This document shows positions 1 through 7,296 of a stretch of 18,231 bases of DNA, piece by piece. This DNA is from Pseudomonadota bacterium (GTDB lineage Bacteria > Pseudomonadota > Gammaproteobacteria > Burkholderiales > Burkholderiaceae). The stretch lies in contig CAUJJP010000092.1 in the NCBI GenBank assembly GCA_963205525.1, positions 1 through 18,231 of the forward strand, given 5' to 3'. The notes beneath the pieces were generated by a model, which was given only the letters and a program-made list of their open reading frames with translations, was not told where the DNA came from and searched no databases. The position numbers and the translations under genes are program-made. Every line of letters begins with the position of its first letter. Positions within the stretch are counted from its first letter, which is position 1.

Positions 1-81
1 CCGCACCCGACGCGTCCGCGTTCTATCGCCTGCTGGTGACGACCCTGGAGCCGGCGCTCGGCGCCAGCGAGCACGGCCTGA

Positions 82-480
82 GCAGCGAGCGCCAGCGCAC
101 GCTGGACGGCGCGCAAGATCGGCCTCGACTACCGGCCCGCGATGATCAACGACCCGCAGGTCAACCTGCGCCTGGGCACGGCCTACCTCAAGCTGCTGCT
201 GGACGACTTCGAGGGCATGCAGCCGCTGGCGATCGCCGGCTACAACGCCGGCCCCAACCGCCCGCGGCGCTGGCGCGACGGCCCGCCGCTGGAAGCCGCG
301 ATCTGGATCGAGACCATCCCCTTCAACGAGACGCGCGACTACGTGAAGAAGGTGCTCACCAACGCCGTCCACTACGCCCAGCTGCTGGGCGAATCCGGCA
401 CCAGCCTGAAGGCGCGCCTGGGGGCGGCGATCGGCCCGCGGCGCGGCGAGGCGCAGGCCAGCGACCGCGATCTGCCGTGA
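82..480 (+). CDS. Soluble lytic murein transglycosylase, C-terminal fragment (5' part disrupted or cut off)
   Basis: Soluble lytic transglycosylases cleave the MurNAc-GlcNAc bond of peptidoglycan in the periplasm. The visible part reads ARWTARKIGLDYRPAMINDP, then NLRLGTAYLKLLLDDF, AIAGYNAGPNRPRRW and IPFNETRDYVKKVL. These are the C-terminal half of the SLT catalytic domain, including the AGYNAGP segment. This frame is closed by a TGA at 79-81, and the catalytic-glutamate segment (usually ESRF followed by GLMQ) is not seen in any plus frame of bases 1-100. Upstream sequence is instead open in the +3 frame. The first in-frame ATG is at 142, but homology begins before it, so 142 is not a credible natural start. 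Family members are about 600-650 residues, so this is a 3' fragment. It ends 2 nt before the next gene. Either the gene carries a deletion or frameshift near 85-100, or there is an assembly junction. The family call is firm; the intactness is not. Confidence 0.7.
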   Translation, partial: AASASARWTARKIGLDYRPAMINDPQVNLRLGTAYLKLLLDDFEGMQPLAIAGYNAGPNRPRRWRDGPPLEAAIWIETIPFNETRDYVKKVLTNAVHYAQLLGESGTSLKARLGAAIGPRRGEAQASDRDLP

Positions 481-482
481 GC

Positions 483-1463
483 ATGGATCCGGCAGCGGCC
501 GACACCGCGCCGCAGGCAGCGCTGCCGCGGCGGGTGCTGGTCACCGGCGGCAGCGGCTTCATCGGCCGTGCGGTCTGCGAGCAGCTGCTGCGCGCCGGCT
601 GCAGCGTGCGCGTGCCGAGCCGGCGCGCCGCGCGCAGCCGGTCGCTGCAATGCCTGCCGACGCTGGAGCTGGTGCCAGCCGACCTGCACGATGCGCGCGC
701 CCTGCCCGCGCTGCTCGCCGGCTGCGACGCCGTGATCCACCTGGTGGGCATCCTGCACGGCAGCGCCGCCGCGTTCAGGCAGGTGCACGCCGAGCTGCCG
801 CGCTCGCTGGCGGCGGCCATGCGCGCCAGCGGCGTGCGGCGGCTGGTCCACGTCAGCGCGCTCGGAGTCGGCCCCGGTTCGCCGTCCAACTACCTGCGCA
901 GCAAGACCGCGGGCGAGGCGGCACTGCGCGACGCCGGGCTGGACCTGACCGTGTGGCGGCCGTCGGTCGTGTTCGGCGCCGACGACCGCTTCATGAACAC
1001 CTTTGCCCGCCTGCAGGCGCTGGCGCCCTGCGTGCCGCTGGCCTGCGCCGAGGCCCGTTTCCAGCCGGTGTGGGTGCAGGACCTGGCGCTCGCGCTGTTC
1101 CGTTCGCTGCGACAGCCGCAGACGGTGGGCGGCGTCTACGAGGCGGCGGGGCCCGAGGTCTGCTCGCTGGCAGATCTGGTGCGTCTGGCCGGCCGCTGGA
1201 GCGGACACCCGCGCCCGCTGCTGGCGCTGCCGCGCTGGGCCGGGCGCCTGCAGGCGGCACTGCTGACGCTGGCGCCGGGCGAAACCCTGCTGTCGGCCGA
1301 CAACCTCGACACCCTGCGGCGCGACAGCATTGCCAGCAAGGCCCTGCCGGGGCTGCAGGCGCTCGGCATCGCGCCGACACCGCTGGCAGCGGTGATGCCG
1401 CCGCATCTGGGTGCCGGCCCCGGCCGCGCCCGTTTCGACACCTACCGCGCCCGGCGCCACTGA
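483..1463 (+). CDS. NDUFA9-type NAD(P)-binding protein (atypical SDR, complex I accessory subunit-like)
   Basis: A 326-residue Rossmann-fold protein. VLVTGGSGFIG at about 18-28 is the glycine-rich dinucleotide-binding motif. S125 with Y137-xxx-K141 (YLRSK) sits where the SDR active-site residues lie. RPSVVFGADDRFMNTFARL is typical of the NDUFA9 group, and no membrane segment is evident. Bacterial members are annotated as complex I NDUFA9 subunit family proteins or NAD-dependent epimerases. Their substrate is generally unknown, and most bacteria with this gene do not incorporate the product as a canonical Nuo subunit. The ATG at 483 comes 2 nt after the transglycosylase stop, consistent with co-transcription. 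The GST gene follows after 17 nt. An open frame extends upstream through the transglycosylase, but that part shows no homology and is discarded. Confidence 0.85.
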   Translation: MDPAAADTAPQAALPRRVLVTGGSGFIGRAVCEQLLRAGCSVRVPSRRAARSRSLQCLPTLELVPADLHDARALPALLAGCDAVIHLVGILHGSAAAFRQVHAELPRSLAAAMRASGVRRLVHVSALGVGPGSPSNYLRSKTAGEAALRDAGLDLTVWRPSVVFGADDRFMNTFARLQALAPCVPLACAEARFQPVWVQDLALALFRSLRQPQTVGGVYEAAGPEVCSLADLVRLAGRWSGHPRPLLALPRWAGRLQAALLTLAPGETLLSADNLDTLRRDSIASKALPGLQALGIAPTPLAAVMPPHLGAGPGRARFDTYRARRH

Positions 1464-1480
1464 CTCCACAGGAGAGCACC

Positions 1481-2161
1481 ATGCAGCTCGTGATCGGCAA
1501 CAAGAACTACTCGTCGTGGTCCATGCGCGCAGGGGTGCTGATGGGCGCGCTGCACATCCCCTTCAGCGAGCTGAAGCTGCGCCTGGACTTCGCCCCCGAC
1601 TCGCCATTTCATCGCGCGCTGGCCGCAATCAGCCCGGCCGGCAAGGTGCCGGTGCTGATGCTCGACGACGGCTTCGCGGTCTGGGACACGCTGGCGATCG
1701 CCGAGACGCTGGCCGAACTCTTCCCGCAGGCCGGCGTGTGGCCCGCGGACGCCCGCCAGCGCGCACGCGCACGCAGCATCTGCGCCGAGATGCACAGCGG
1801 CTTCACGGCCCTGCGCAGCCACTGCGGCATGAACATCGAAGCCGACCTCGCCGCCGTTGGCGCGCGCATCTGGGCCGAACAGGCGGCGGTGCGCAACGAC
1901 GTCGCGCGCATCGAATCGATCTGGTCCGCCGCCCTGGCCCGCAGCGGCGGACCCTTCCTGTTCGGCGCCTTCGGTGCCGCTGACGCCTTCTACGCGCCGG
2001 TGGTGATGCGCTTGCGCAGCTACGCGCTGCCGATGTCCGACACCGCGCGCGCCTACGCCGGGCGCGTCGTCGCCCAGCCGGCGGTGGCGGCCTGGATCGC
2101 CGACGCGCTGGCCGAGCAGGACTTCATCGCCGACGACGAGCCTTACCGCCAGGCGCGCTGA
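1481..2161 (+). CDS. Glutathione S-transferase family protein
   Basis: A 226-residue cytosolic GST. The N-terminal thioredoxin-like domain (about 1-80) has NYSSWSMRAGVLM at 9-21, which resembles the serine-containing SSxSxR glutathione-activating motif of zeta-like GSTs. The cis-proline segment AGKVPVLMLDDG carries P57, and WDTLAIAETLAE is the glutathione-contact motif. The all-alpha C-terminal domain follows (about 95-215). The electrophilic substrate cannot be inferred. A good Shine-Dalgarno (AGGAG at 1470-1474) precedes the ATG. The stop codon TGA abuts the palindromic element: its last base is the first base of the terminal repeat. The gene order NDUFA9-like, GST, cca is common in betaproteobacteria, so the element probably inserted into an old neighbourhood. 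Confidence 0.88.
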   Translation: MQLVIGNKNYSSWSMRAGVLMGALHIPFSELKLRLDFAPDSPFHRALAAISPAGKVPVLMLDDGFAVWDTLAIAETLAELFPQAGVWPADARQRARARSICAEMHSGFTALRSHCGMNIEADLAAVGARIWAEQAAVRNDVARIESIWSAALARSGGPFLFGAFGAADAFYAPVVMRLRSYALPMSDTARAYAGRVVAQPAVAAWIADALAEQDFIADDEPYRQAR

Positions 2162-2428
2162 GAGCCTGTGAAGATATGCATCATGCCCGCGTAGGCCCCC
2201 GCAGAGGGCCCAATCTAGGCGCGAAGCACAGCCGGGGTTGGGCCCCGGCGAAGCTTCGCAACGACGAGTGGGCCCTCTGCGGGGGCCTACCCGTAGGGCC
2301 GGGGTGGCCAAGGGCGCTGGCGGGTGTTGCGCCGCTTGCCCGGGCGGCGAGCCCGGGCCGCGCGTCGCGCCTACGCCAGCGCCCTTGGCCGCCCCGGCGC
2401 GGGCACGATTCATATTTTCACAGGCTCT
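2161..2428. repeat. Nested-palindrome element with 31-bp imperfect terminal inverted repeats (MITE-like)
   Basis: Between the GST stop and cca lies a 268-bp unit built of inverted repeats. The outer arms are 2161-2191 and 2398-2428; the left arm starts AGAGCCTGTGAA and 28 of 31 positions match. Inside is hairpin A, with arms 2191-2212 and 2269-2290, a perfect 22-bp match. Its loop contains two further nested stems: 2221-2227 with 2253-2259 (GCGAAGC/GCTTCGC) and 2231-2237 with 2243-2249 (GCCGGGG/CCCCGGC). Hairpin B has arms 2298-2322 and 2374-2398 (24 of 25), and its loop holds two copies of the self-complementary GCCCGGGC at 2338 and 2351. There is no plausible coding capacity. The small ORFs inside are by-products of the palindrome. 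Terminal repeats with internal hairpins fit a non-autonomous, MITE-like or REP-derived interspersed repeat. It would be transcribed as the GST 3' end and the cca leader. Confidence 0.85.
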
Positions 2429-2451
2429 GAGTCGCGGGCAGGGCGCGCGCC

Positions 2452-3681
2452 ATGCAGGTCTACGAAGTCGGCGGCGCGGTGCGCGACGCGCTGCTCGGGC
2501 TGCCGGCGGGAGACCGCGACTGGGTGGTCGTCGGCGCCACGCCACAGCAGATGCTGGACGCCGGCTACACGCCGGTCGGCAAGGACTTCCCGGTCTTCCT
2601 GCATCCGCAGACACGCGAGGAGTACGCGCTCGCGCGCACCGAGCGCAAGAGCGCACCCGGCTACCACGGCTTCGTTTTCCAGGCCGCGCCGGACGTGACC
2701 CTGGAGCAGGACCTGGCGCGTCGCGACCTGACGATCAACGCCATCGCGCGGGCCGAGGACGGCACCCTGATCGACCCCTACGGCGGCCGGCGCGACATCG
2801 CCGCGCGCGTGCTGCGCCACGTCTCGCCGGCTTTTGCCGAAGACCCGGTACGGCTGCTGCGGGTGGCGCGCTTTGCCGCCAGGCTGCCCGACTTCAGCAT
2901 CGCCGACGAAACCATGGTGCTGCTGCGCCGTCTGGTGGACGAAGGCGAGGTCGACGCCCTGGTGCCCGAGCGCGTCTGGCAGGAGTTCGCACGCGGCCTG
3001 ATGGCGCAGCGCCCCGGCCGCATGCTGGAGGTGCTGCGCCGCTGCGGCGCGCTGGCGCGGCTGCTGCCCGAACTGGACCGGCTGTGGGGCGTGCCGCAGC
3101 GCGCCGAGCACCACCCGGAGGTCGACACCGGCGCCCACCTGCTGCTGGTGCTGGACCTGGCGGCACGGCTGCAGCAGCCGCTCGCGGTGCGCTGGGCGCT
3201 GCTGTGCCACGACCTCGGCAAGGGCACGACACCGACCGATCTGCTGCCGCGCCACCTGGGCCACGAGCAGCGCAGCGTGGCGCTGGCGCACGCCATCGGC
3301 GAGCGGCTGCGCGTGCCCTCTGACTGCCGCGAGCTGGCCGAGGTGGTCGCGCGCGAGCACGGCCACATCCACGCCAGCGCCGGCCTGGGCGCGGCGGCGC
3401 TGCTGCGCCTGCTGGAGCGCTGCGACGCGCTGCGCCGGCCCGAGCGCTTCGCCCTCGTGCTGCAGGCCTGCGAGTGCGACGCCCGCGGGCGCGGCGGCAT
3501 GGCCGACCAACCCTACCCGCAGCGCGCACGCCTGAGCCGGGCGCTGGCCCTGGTGCAGGCGGTGGACGGCGCGGCGGTGGCGCAGGCGGCGATGGCGCAG
3601 GGCGCGCGCGGCCCGGCGGTCGGGCGCGCGCTGCAGACGGCGCGCGAAGCGGCGCTGGCCGCACTGGCTGCCACGCCCTGA
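2452..3681 (+). CDS. cca: Multifunctional CCA-adding enzyme (tRNA nucleotidyltransferase / phosphatase / phosphodiesterase)
   Basis: This enzyme adds and repairs the 3'-CCA of tRNA without a nucleic acid template. The 409-residue length matches the HD-domain-bearing class II enzymes of E. coli type (about 412). [10 protein letters not shown] at 7-16 and the metal-binding pair D21/D23 in GDRDWVV form the nucleotidyltransferase core. [10 protein letters not shown] and [14 protein letters not shown] are the nucleobase- and tRNA-contacting segments of the neck. CHDLGKG carries the HD pair of the phosphohydrolase domain found in gamma- and betaproteobacterial enzymes. The start codon lies 23 nt downstream of the palindromic element. 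No strong Shine-Dalgarno is seen (only a GGCAGGG-like stretch), so expression may depend on the structured leader. It is convergent with the DUF2905 gene. Confidence 0.95.
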   Translation: MQVYEVGGAVRDALLGLPAGDRDWVVVGATPQQMLDAGYTPVGKDFPVFLHPQTREEYALARTERKSAPGYHGFVFQAAPDVTLEQDLARRDLTINAIARAEDGTLIDPYGGRRDIAARVLRHVSPAFAEDPVRLLRVARFAARLPDFSIADETMVLLRRLVDEGEVDALVPERVWQEFARGLMAQRPGRMLEVLRRCGALARLLPELDRLWGVPQRAEHHPEVDTGAHLLLVLDLAARLQQPLAVRWALLCHDLGKGTTPTDLLPRHLGHEQRSVALAHAIGERLRVPSDCRELAEVVAREHGHIHASAGLGAAALLRLLERCDALRRPERFALVLQACECDARGRGGMADQPYPQRARLSRALALVQAVDGAAVAQAAMAQGARGPAVGRALQTAREAALAALAATP

Positions 3682-3704
3682 GCGCCGGCCCTGAGCGCCA
3701 GCCC
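3679..3704 (+). repeat. Two 13-bp tandem units starting at the cca stop codon
   Basis: Starting with the cca stop, TGAGCGCCGGCCC (3679-3691) is followed directly by TGAGCGCCAGCCC (3692-3704), a 12/13 match. The duplication places a second TGA 13 nt downstream, in a different frame. The next bases (TGCCTGCACGCC) look like a decayed third unit. Confidence 0.7.
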
Positions 3705-3728
3705 TGCCTGCACGCCGGGCGAGCGCCC

Positions 3729-3783
3729 GGAAGGTGCCCGGAAGGGGCGGGGAAGGCGCGGGGAAGGCGCGGGGAAGGGCCCC
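3729..3783. repeat. 11-bp tandem array (GGAAG spaced every 11 bp) in the cca / DUF2905 convergent gap
   Basis: GGAAG occurs at 3729, 3740, 3751, 3762 and 3773, exactly 11 bp apart. The units are GGAAGGTGCCC, GGAAGGGGCGG and GGAAGGCGCGG (the last one twice, at 3751 and 3762). The array ends in a GC hairpin (3769-3774 with 3780-3785, GCGGGG/CCCCGC). That hairpin could help end transcription from either side, but there is no T tract. Together with the 13-bp repeat it makes up most of the 109-bp gap. Confidence 0.8.
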
Positions 3784-3790
3784 GCCCGCC

Positions 3791-3982
3791 CTACAGCAGC
3801 AGGCCTATGCCCATCGCGATGAAGCTCAGCAGCAGGCTGCTGGCCAGCGGCAGGTAGAGCTCGCGGCCGAACAGGCGCAGCGTGAAGTCGCCCGGCAGAC
3901 GCCCCAGGCCGATCTTGTGCAGCCAGCCGCGCAGGCCGTTGAAGACCACGAGCGCGATCAGGAAGACGAACAGCCAGCGCAT
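3791..3982 (-). CDS. DUF2905 family small membrane protein
   Basis: A 63-residue protein with two hydrophobic segments: about 2-15 (RWLFVFLIALVVFNG) and about 42-63 (LASSLLLSFIAMGIGLLL). Between them is the family signature LGRLPGDFTLRLFGRELYLPL. DUF2905 proteins are about 65-75 residues, found in many bacteria and of unknown function. I chose the ATG at 3982 because it begins the conserved part and is preceded by a GACGAGG Shine-Dalgarno-like stretch. A longer reading from a TTG at 4024 would add 14 poorly conserved residues overlapping the methyltransferase. It follows the methyltransferase stop by 10 nt and is probably co-transcribed with it. Confidence 0.85.
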   Translation of the reverse strand: MRWLFVFLIALVVFNGLRGWLHKIGLGRLPGDFTLRLFGRELYLPLASSLLLSFIAMGIGLLL

Positions 3983-3992
3983 CGCCGCCTCG

Positions 3993-5120
3993 TCACAGCC
4001 GGTGGCTGCGGTCGCCACTGGCAAAGCCCAGCGCCTCGAACCACGGCCCCTTGACGAAGCCGATGGCCTTGAACAGCTCGCCCATCTCGTGCTCCTGGAT
4101 CAGCTTGTGCGCCAGCGCGCGCGTGCGCAGATCGGCCGCCTCCAGCAGGGGCGCGATGCCGCAGTTCAGCAGAAAGTGGGCCTGCGAGCTGTAGCCCAGC
4201 AGCTCCAGCCCCGCGTCCTGCGCCGCCAGCGCGATGCCGGTGAAGTCGACGTGGGCGGTGATGTCCTTCTCGCCCACCTCCACCAGCGGATCGGCGTCGG
4301 CGCGGTGCGCGCGGTGGCACATCAGGGTGCCGCCGGTACGCTGCGGCAGCCAGTATTCGGCCTCAGGGAAGCCGTAGTCGATGAGGAAGATGGCGCCGCG
4401 CTGCAGCGCCGCAGCCAGGGTGCGGATCCAGGCCTGGGCCTGCGGGTGGATCTCGGTCACCGTGCCGGGCAGGAAATCGGCCTCCAGCGGCGGGCGCAGA
4501 TCGGTCGCGCGGTCGGCCCAGGCCAGCGCAGCGTCGGCCACCGTCACCCCGCGCTCGAACCAGCGCTGGCCGTCGAAGTGCAACAGCTTGACCGGCATCG
4601 CGTCCAGCACCTCGTTGCCGACCAGCACGCCGCTGAAGGCCTCGGGCAGGCTGTCGTGCCAGACCACGCGCGCGCCATGGGCCGCCAGCCGCTGGCGCTG
4701 CTGGCCCTGCAGCGCACTCGAGAGCTCGACCACGTGGTAGGTCCGCAGCGTCGGCCCGAGTGCGGCCAGCAGCTCGGCGGCCAGGGCTCCGCTGCCGGCG
4801 CCGAACTCCCAGACCTCGTCGGTGCCGGTGGCCGCCAGCGCCTGCGCCAACTGCGCCGCCAGGGCGCGTCCGAACAGCGGCGAAAGCTCGGGCGCGGTGA
4901 CGAAGTCGCTGCCCGGCGCCCCGTCCAGCGCCGGCATGCGGCCGAAGATGCGCTGCCCGCGCGCGTAGTAGCCCAGGCCGGGCTCGTACAGGGCAAAGCC
5001 CATGAAGCGGTCGAAGGGCCACCAGCCGCCGTCGGCAGCGATCGCGGCGGCCGCGGCAGCGGTGCCCGGCACGCTGTCCGGCACGGGTCGGCTGGCTACA
5101 CTGGCGGACTTTTCGCGCAT
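3993..5120 (-). CDS. MidA/NDUFAF7 family SAM-dependent methyltransferase
   Basis: A 375-residue class I methyltransferase of the COG1565 (Methyltransf_28) family. The N-terminal ALYEPGLGYYARG at about 43-55 and SDFVTAPELSPLFG at 71-84 are the family signature. FGAGSG at 106-111 is the SAM-binding loop, with the acidic residue E132 in VVELS. GNEVLDAMPV at 168-177 follows. The mitochondrial relative NDUFAF7 dimethylates an arginine of complex I subunit NDUFS2. Bacterial substrates are not established, so acting on a Nuo subunit is only inference. An open frame continues far upstream, but it overlaps the divergent reductase gene antisense and has no homology. The ATG at 5120 gives the expected length. 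The gene lies 21 bp from the divergent reductase start. Confidence 0.9.
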   Translation of the reverse strand: MREKSASVASRPVPDSVPGTAAAAAAIAADGGWWPFDRFMGFALYEPGLGYYARGQRIFGRMPALDGAPGSDFVTAPELSPLFGRALAAQLAQALAATGTDEVWEFGAGSGALAAELLAALGPTLRTYHVVELSSALQGQQRQRLAAHGARVVWHDSLPEAFSGVLVGNEVLDAMPVKLLHFDGQRWFERGVTVADAALAWADRATDLRPPLEADFLPGTVTEIHPQAQAWIRTLAAALQRGAIFLIDYGFPEAEYWLPQRTGGTLMCHRAHRADADPLVEVGEKDITAHVDFTGIALAAQDAGLELLGYSSQAHFLLNCGIAPLLEAADLRTRALAHKLIQEHEMGELFKAIGFVKGPWFEALGFASGDRSHRL

Positions 5121-5129
5121 CGGCGCTGG

Positions 5130-5135
5130 ATTGTA
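5130..5135 (-). promoter_or_regulatory. Candidate -10 box (TACAAT) for the methyltransferase gene
   Basis: On the minus strand TACAAT matches the sigma-70 -10 consensus at 5 of 6 positions. It stands in a GC-rich background where AT-rich hexamers are rare. It lies only 9 bp upstream of the methyltransferase ATG, so transcription would begin at or within about 3 nt of the start codon. No recognisable -35 is seen at 16-18 bp. Confidence 0.3.
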
Positions 5136-5141
5136 GAAAGC

Positions 5142-5966
5142 ATGGCCGCTCCCCCTCGCACCGACCGCAGCCCGGACCGCCCGGTGGTCCTCGTCACCGG
5201 CGCCGCGCGCCGCCTCGGGCGCGCGATCGCGCTCAACCTCGCCGGCCGCGGCTGGAACGTCGCCGTGCACTACCGGGCCTCGGAAGCCGACGCGCGCCAG
5301 ACCGTGCTGGCGGCGCAGGCGATGGGCGCGCGCGCCCAGGTCTTCGCCGCCGACCTCGCCGACGAGGCCGCCTGCCAGGCCCTGCTGCCGGCAGTGAAGA
5401 AGCACTTCGGGCGCGTCGACGCGGTGGTGAACAACGCCTCGCTGTTCGAGCACGACACGGTGGCCGACTTCAGCGTGGCGACGATGGAGCGCCACTGGCG
5501 CGCCAACACCGCGCCGGCCGTGCTGCTGGCGCGCGCGCTGCACGAGCAGGTCAGCGCCGCCGGCCATCCCAGCGGCAGCGGGGCGGTCGTCAACCTGCTC
5601 GACCAGAAGCTGTGGAACCCGAATCCCGACCACCTGAGCTACACCCTGAGCAAGGCCGCGCTGGAGGCCGCGACCACCCTGCTCGCGCAGGCGCTGGCGC
5701 CGCGCGTGCGCGTGTGCGGCGTGGCCCCCGGCATCACCCTGGCCTCGGGGCCGATGAGCGAGCAGGTCTTCGCGCAGGCGCACCGGCAGACCCCGCTCGG
5801 GCGCTCCTCGGAGCCCGCCGACGTCGCGCAGGCGGTGGCCTACCTGCTGGGCGCGCCGGCCGTCACCGGCACCACGCTGCTGGTGGACGGCGGCCAGCAC
5901 CTGCTGCGCCAGCCGCGCGACCCGCTGTTCCTGAACCCCCCCGGCGACCCGCAAGCCCCATGCTGA
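5142..5966 (+). CDS. folM: SDR family pteridine reductase (FolM-like)
   Basis: A 274-residue classical short-chain dehydrogenase. TGAARRLG at 19-26 is the cofactor loop with the double arginine typical of NADPH-dependent pteridine reductases (PTR1/FolM). NNAS is at 97-100. [18 protein letters not shown] contains the catalytic Y167-xxx-K171 with the Asp and Pro of the pteridine reductase subgroup. FolM-type enzymes reduce dihydromonapterin or dihydrofolate. The stop codon is shared with the folB start in ATGCTGA (7-nt overlap), which supports a pterin role. The ATG at 5142 is divergent from the methyltransferase. A TACACT at 5097-5102 is a possible -10 inside that gene. The exact substrate is not provable from sequence, so the symbol follows family and context. 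Confidence 0.85.
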   Translation: MAAPPRTDRSPDRPVVLVTGAARRLGRAIALNLAGRGWNVAVHYRASEADARQTVLAAQAMGARAQVFAADLADEAACQALLPAVKKHFGRVDAVVNNASLFEHDTVADFSVATMERHWRANTAPAVLLARALHEQVSAAGHPSGSGAVVNLLDQKLWNPNPDHLSYTLSKAALEAATTLLAQALAPRVRVCGVAPGITLASGPMSEQVFAQAHRQTPLGRSSEPADVAQAVAYLLGAPAVTGTTLLVDGGQHLLRQPRDPLFLNPPGDPQAPC

Positions 5967-6358
5967 CCCTGCTGCAACACCCGCGGCTGATGGACTGCCG
6001 GCGGCTGTTCCTGCGCGACTACGAGGTCAGGATCAACATCGGCGTGCACGAGGCCGAGAAGCGCGGCGAGCAGCGGGTGCTGATCAACGTCGAGCTGTTC
6101 GTGCCGCTGGCCCTGTCCACCCCGACGCGCGACCAGCTGCACGAGGTGCTGGACTACGACTTCATCCGCCGCAGCATCGCCGAGCGCGTGGCGCGCGGCC
6201 ACATTCACCTGCAGGAGACCCTGGTCGACGACGTGCTGGCGGCGATGCTGGCCCACCCCATGGTGCGTGCGGCGCGCGTGAGCACCGAGAAACCCGACGT
6301 CTACCCCGACTGCGACGCCGTCGGCGTCGAGGTCTTCGGCATCAAGGAAGGAATCTGA
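5960..6358 (+). CDS. folB: Dihydroneopterin aldolase
   Basis: FolB converts 7,8-dihydroneopterin to 6-hydroxymethyl-7,8-dihydropterin and glycolaldehyde in tetrahydrofolate synthesis. The 132-residue protein shows [20 protein letters not shown] at about 16-35, including the IGVxxxEK signature. [10 protein letters not shown] follows, and [19 protein letters not shown] near the C-terminus carries the EKP segment with the catalytic lysine. It is slightly longer than the usual 118-122 residues because of about 11 extra N-terminal residues. An alternative ATG at 5990 would remove most of that. I keep 5960 because of the overlap with the reductase stop, which suggests translational coupling, and because the betaproteobacterial branch tends to carry this extension. 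Its stop overlaps the ttcA start by 1 nt (TGATG). Confidence 0.9.
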   Translation: MLTLLQHPRLMDCRRLFLRDYEVRINIGVHEAEKRGEQRVLINVELFVPLALSTPTRDQLHEVLDYDFIRRSIAERVARGHIHLQETLVDDVLAAMLAHPMVRAARVSTEKPDVYPDCDAVGVEVFGIKEGI

Positions 6359-7296
6359 TGTCCAGCGACCCGCGCAAGCAGGCCTTCGAGGACCGCAAGC
6401 TCGTCAAGCGCCTGTACCGCCAGGTCGGGCAGGCGATCGTCGACTACCGCATGATCGAGGCCGGCGACAAGGTCATGGTCTGCCTGTCCGGCGGCAAGGA
6501 CAGCCACGCACTGCTGGACCTGCTGATCGGCCTGCGCGCGCGTGCGCCGGTGCCCTTCGAGCTGGTGGCGGTGAACCTGGACCAGAAGCAGCCCGGCTTC
6601 CCGGCCGAGGTGCTGCCCGCCTACCTGAAGCGAACAGGTGTGCCCTTCCACATCGAGAACCAGGACACCTACAGCATCGTCAAGCGCCTGGTGCCCGAGG
6701 GCCAGACCATGTGCAGCCTGTGCTCGCGCCTGCGCCGCGGCATCCTGTACCGGGTGGCGGGCGAGCTGGGGGCGACCAAGATCGCCCTCGGTCACCACCG
6801 CGACGACATCGTCGTCACCCTCTTGATGAGCATGTTCTTCGGCGGCCGCATGAAGAGCATGCCGCCCAAGCTGGTGAGCGACGACGGCCGCAACGTCGTC
6901 ATCCGCCCGCTGGCCTACGTGGCGGAGACCGACATCGAGCGCTTCGCGGCGCTGCGCGAGTTCCCCATCATTCCCTGCTCGCTGTGCGGCAACCAGCTCA
7001 ACCTGCAGCGCGTGCAGGTGCGCGCCATGCTGCGTGAATGGGAGCGCCAGTACCCCGGTCGCACCGACAACATGTTGCGCGCGATGTGCACCGTCGTGCC
7101 CTCGCACCTGGCGGACCGGAAACTCTATCCCTTCGAGACCATCCAACCCACCGGCGTGGCCGACCCGCAGGGCGACCGCGCCTTCGACCCCGACGACGAG
7201 CCCGGCACGGCGGCCCCCGAGTCCTCGCCCGAGGCGCTGCGCTGGGCCGGCGACGAGGCCCACGAAGCCACTGAAACCCAGGAGGGCAGACCATGA
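6358..7296 (+). CDS. ttcA: tRNA 2-thiocytidine(32) synthetase
   Basis: TtcA thiolates C32 of certain tRNAs using ATP, a cysteine-derived sulfur and a [4Fe-4S] cluster. SGGKDS at 44-49 is the PP-loop ATP-binding motif. C119 and C122 ([12 protein letters not shown]) and C207/C210 ([10 protein letters not shown]) include the cluster ligands. [21 protein letters not shown] is family-typical. The core ends near residue 265. The remaining tail, rich in Asp, Glu, Pro and Ala, is presumably disordered, as in many betaproteobacterial homologues. A strong Shine-Dalgarno (AAGGAAGGA, 6344-6352) lies inside the end of folB. The stop overlaps the next start as ATGA. Its place in a folate operon looks like conserved neighbourhood rather than pathway logic. 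Confidence 0.95.
   Translation: MSSDPRKQAFEDRKLVKRLYRQVGQAIVDYRMIEAGDKVMVCLSGGKDSHALLDLLIGLRARAPVPFELVAVNLDQKQPGFPAEVLPAYLKRTGVPFHIENQDTYSIVKRLVPEGQTMCSLCSRLRRGILYRVAGELGATKIALGHHRDDIVVTLLMSMFFGGRMKSMPPKLVSDDGRNVVIRPLAYVAETDIERFAALREFPIIPCSLCGNQLNLQRVQVRAMLREWERQYPGRTDNMLRAMCTVVPSHLADRKLYPFETIQPTGVADPQGDRAFDPDDEPGTAAPESSPEALRWAGDEAHEATETQEGRP

Noticed and set aside
36..1463. A 475-residue open frame running through the transglycosylase into the NDUFA9-like gene
   Set aside because: The first 149 codons are antihomologous GC-rich reading of the SLT gene in another frame; only the part from 483 has family motifs.
2176..2430. Small ORFs inside the palindromic element (84 aa on + and a related reading on -)
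   Set aside because: Both strands give similar peptides because the DNA is palindromic; no ribosome binding site or codon bias supports translation.
3993..5954. A 653-residue reading of the methyltransferase extending across the reductase gene
   Set aside because: Residues before the ATG at 5120 are antisense to the pteridine reductase and show no homology; the family is about 375-400 residues.
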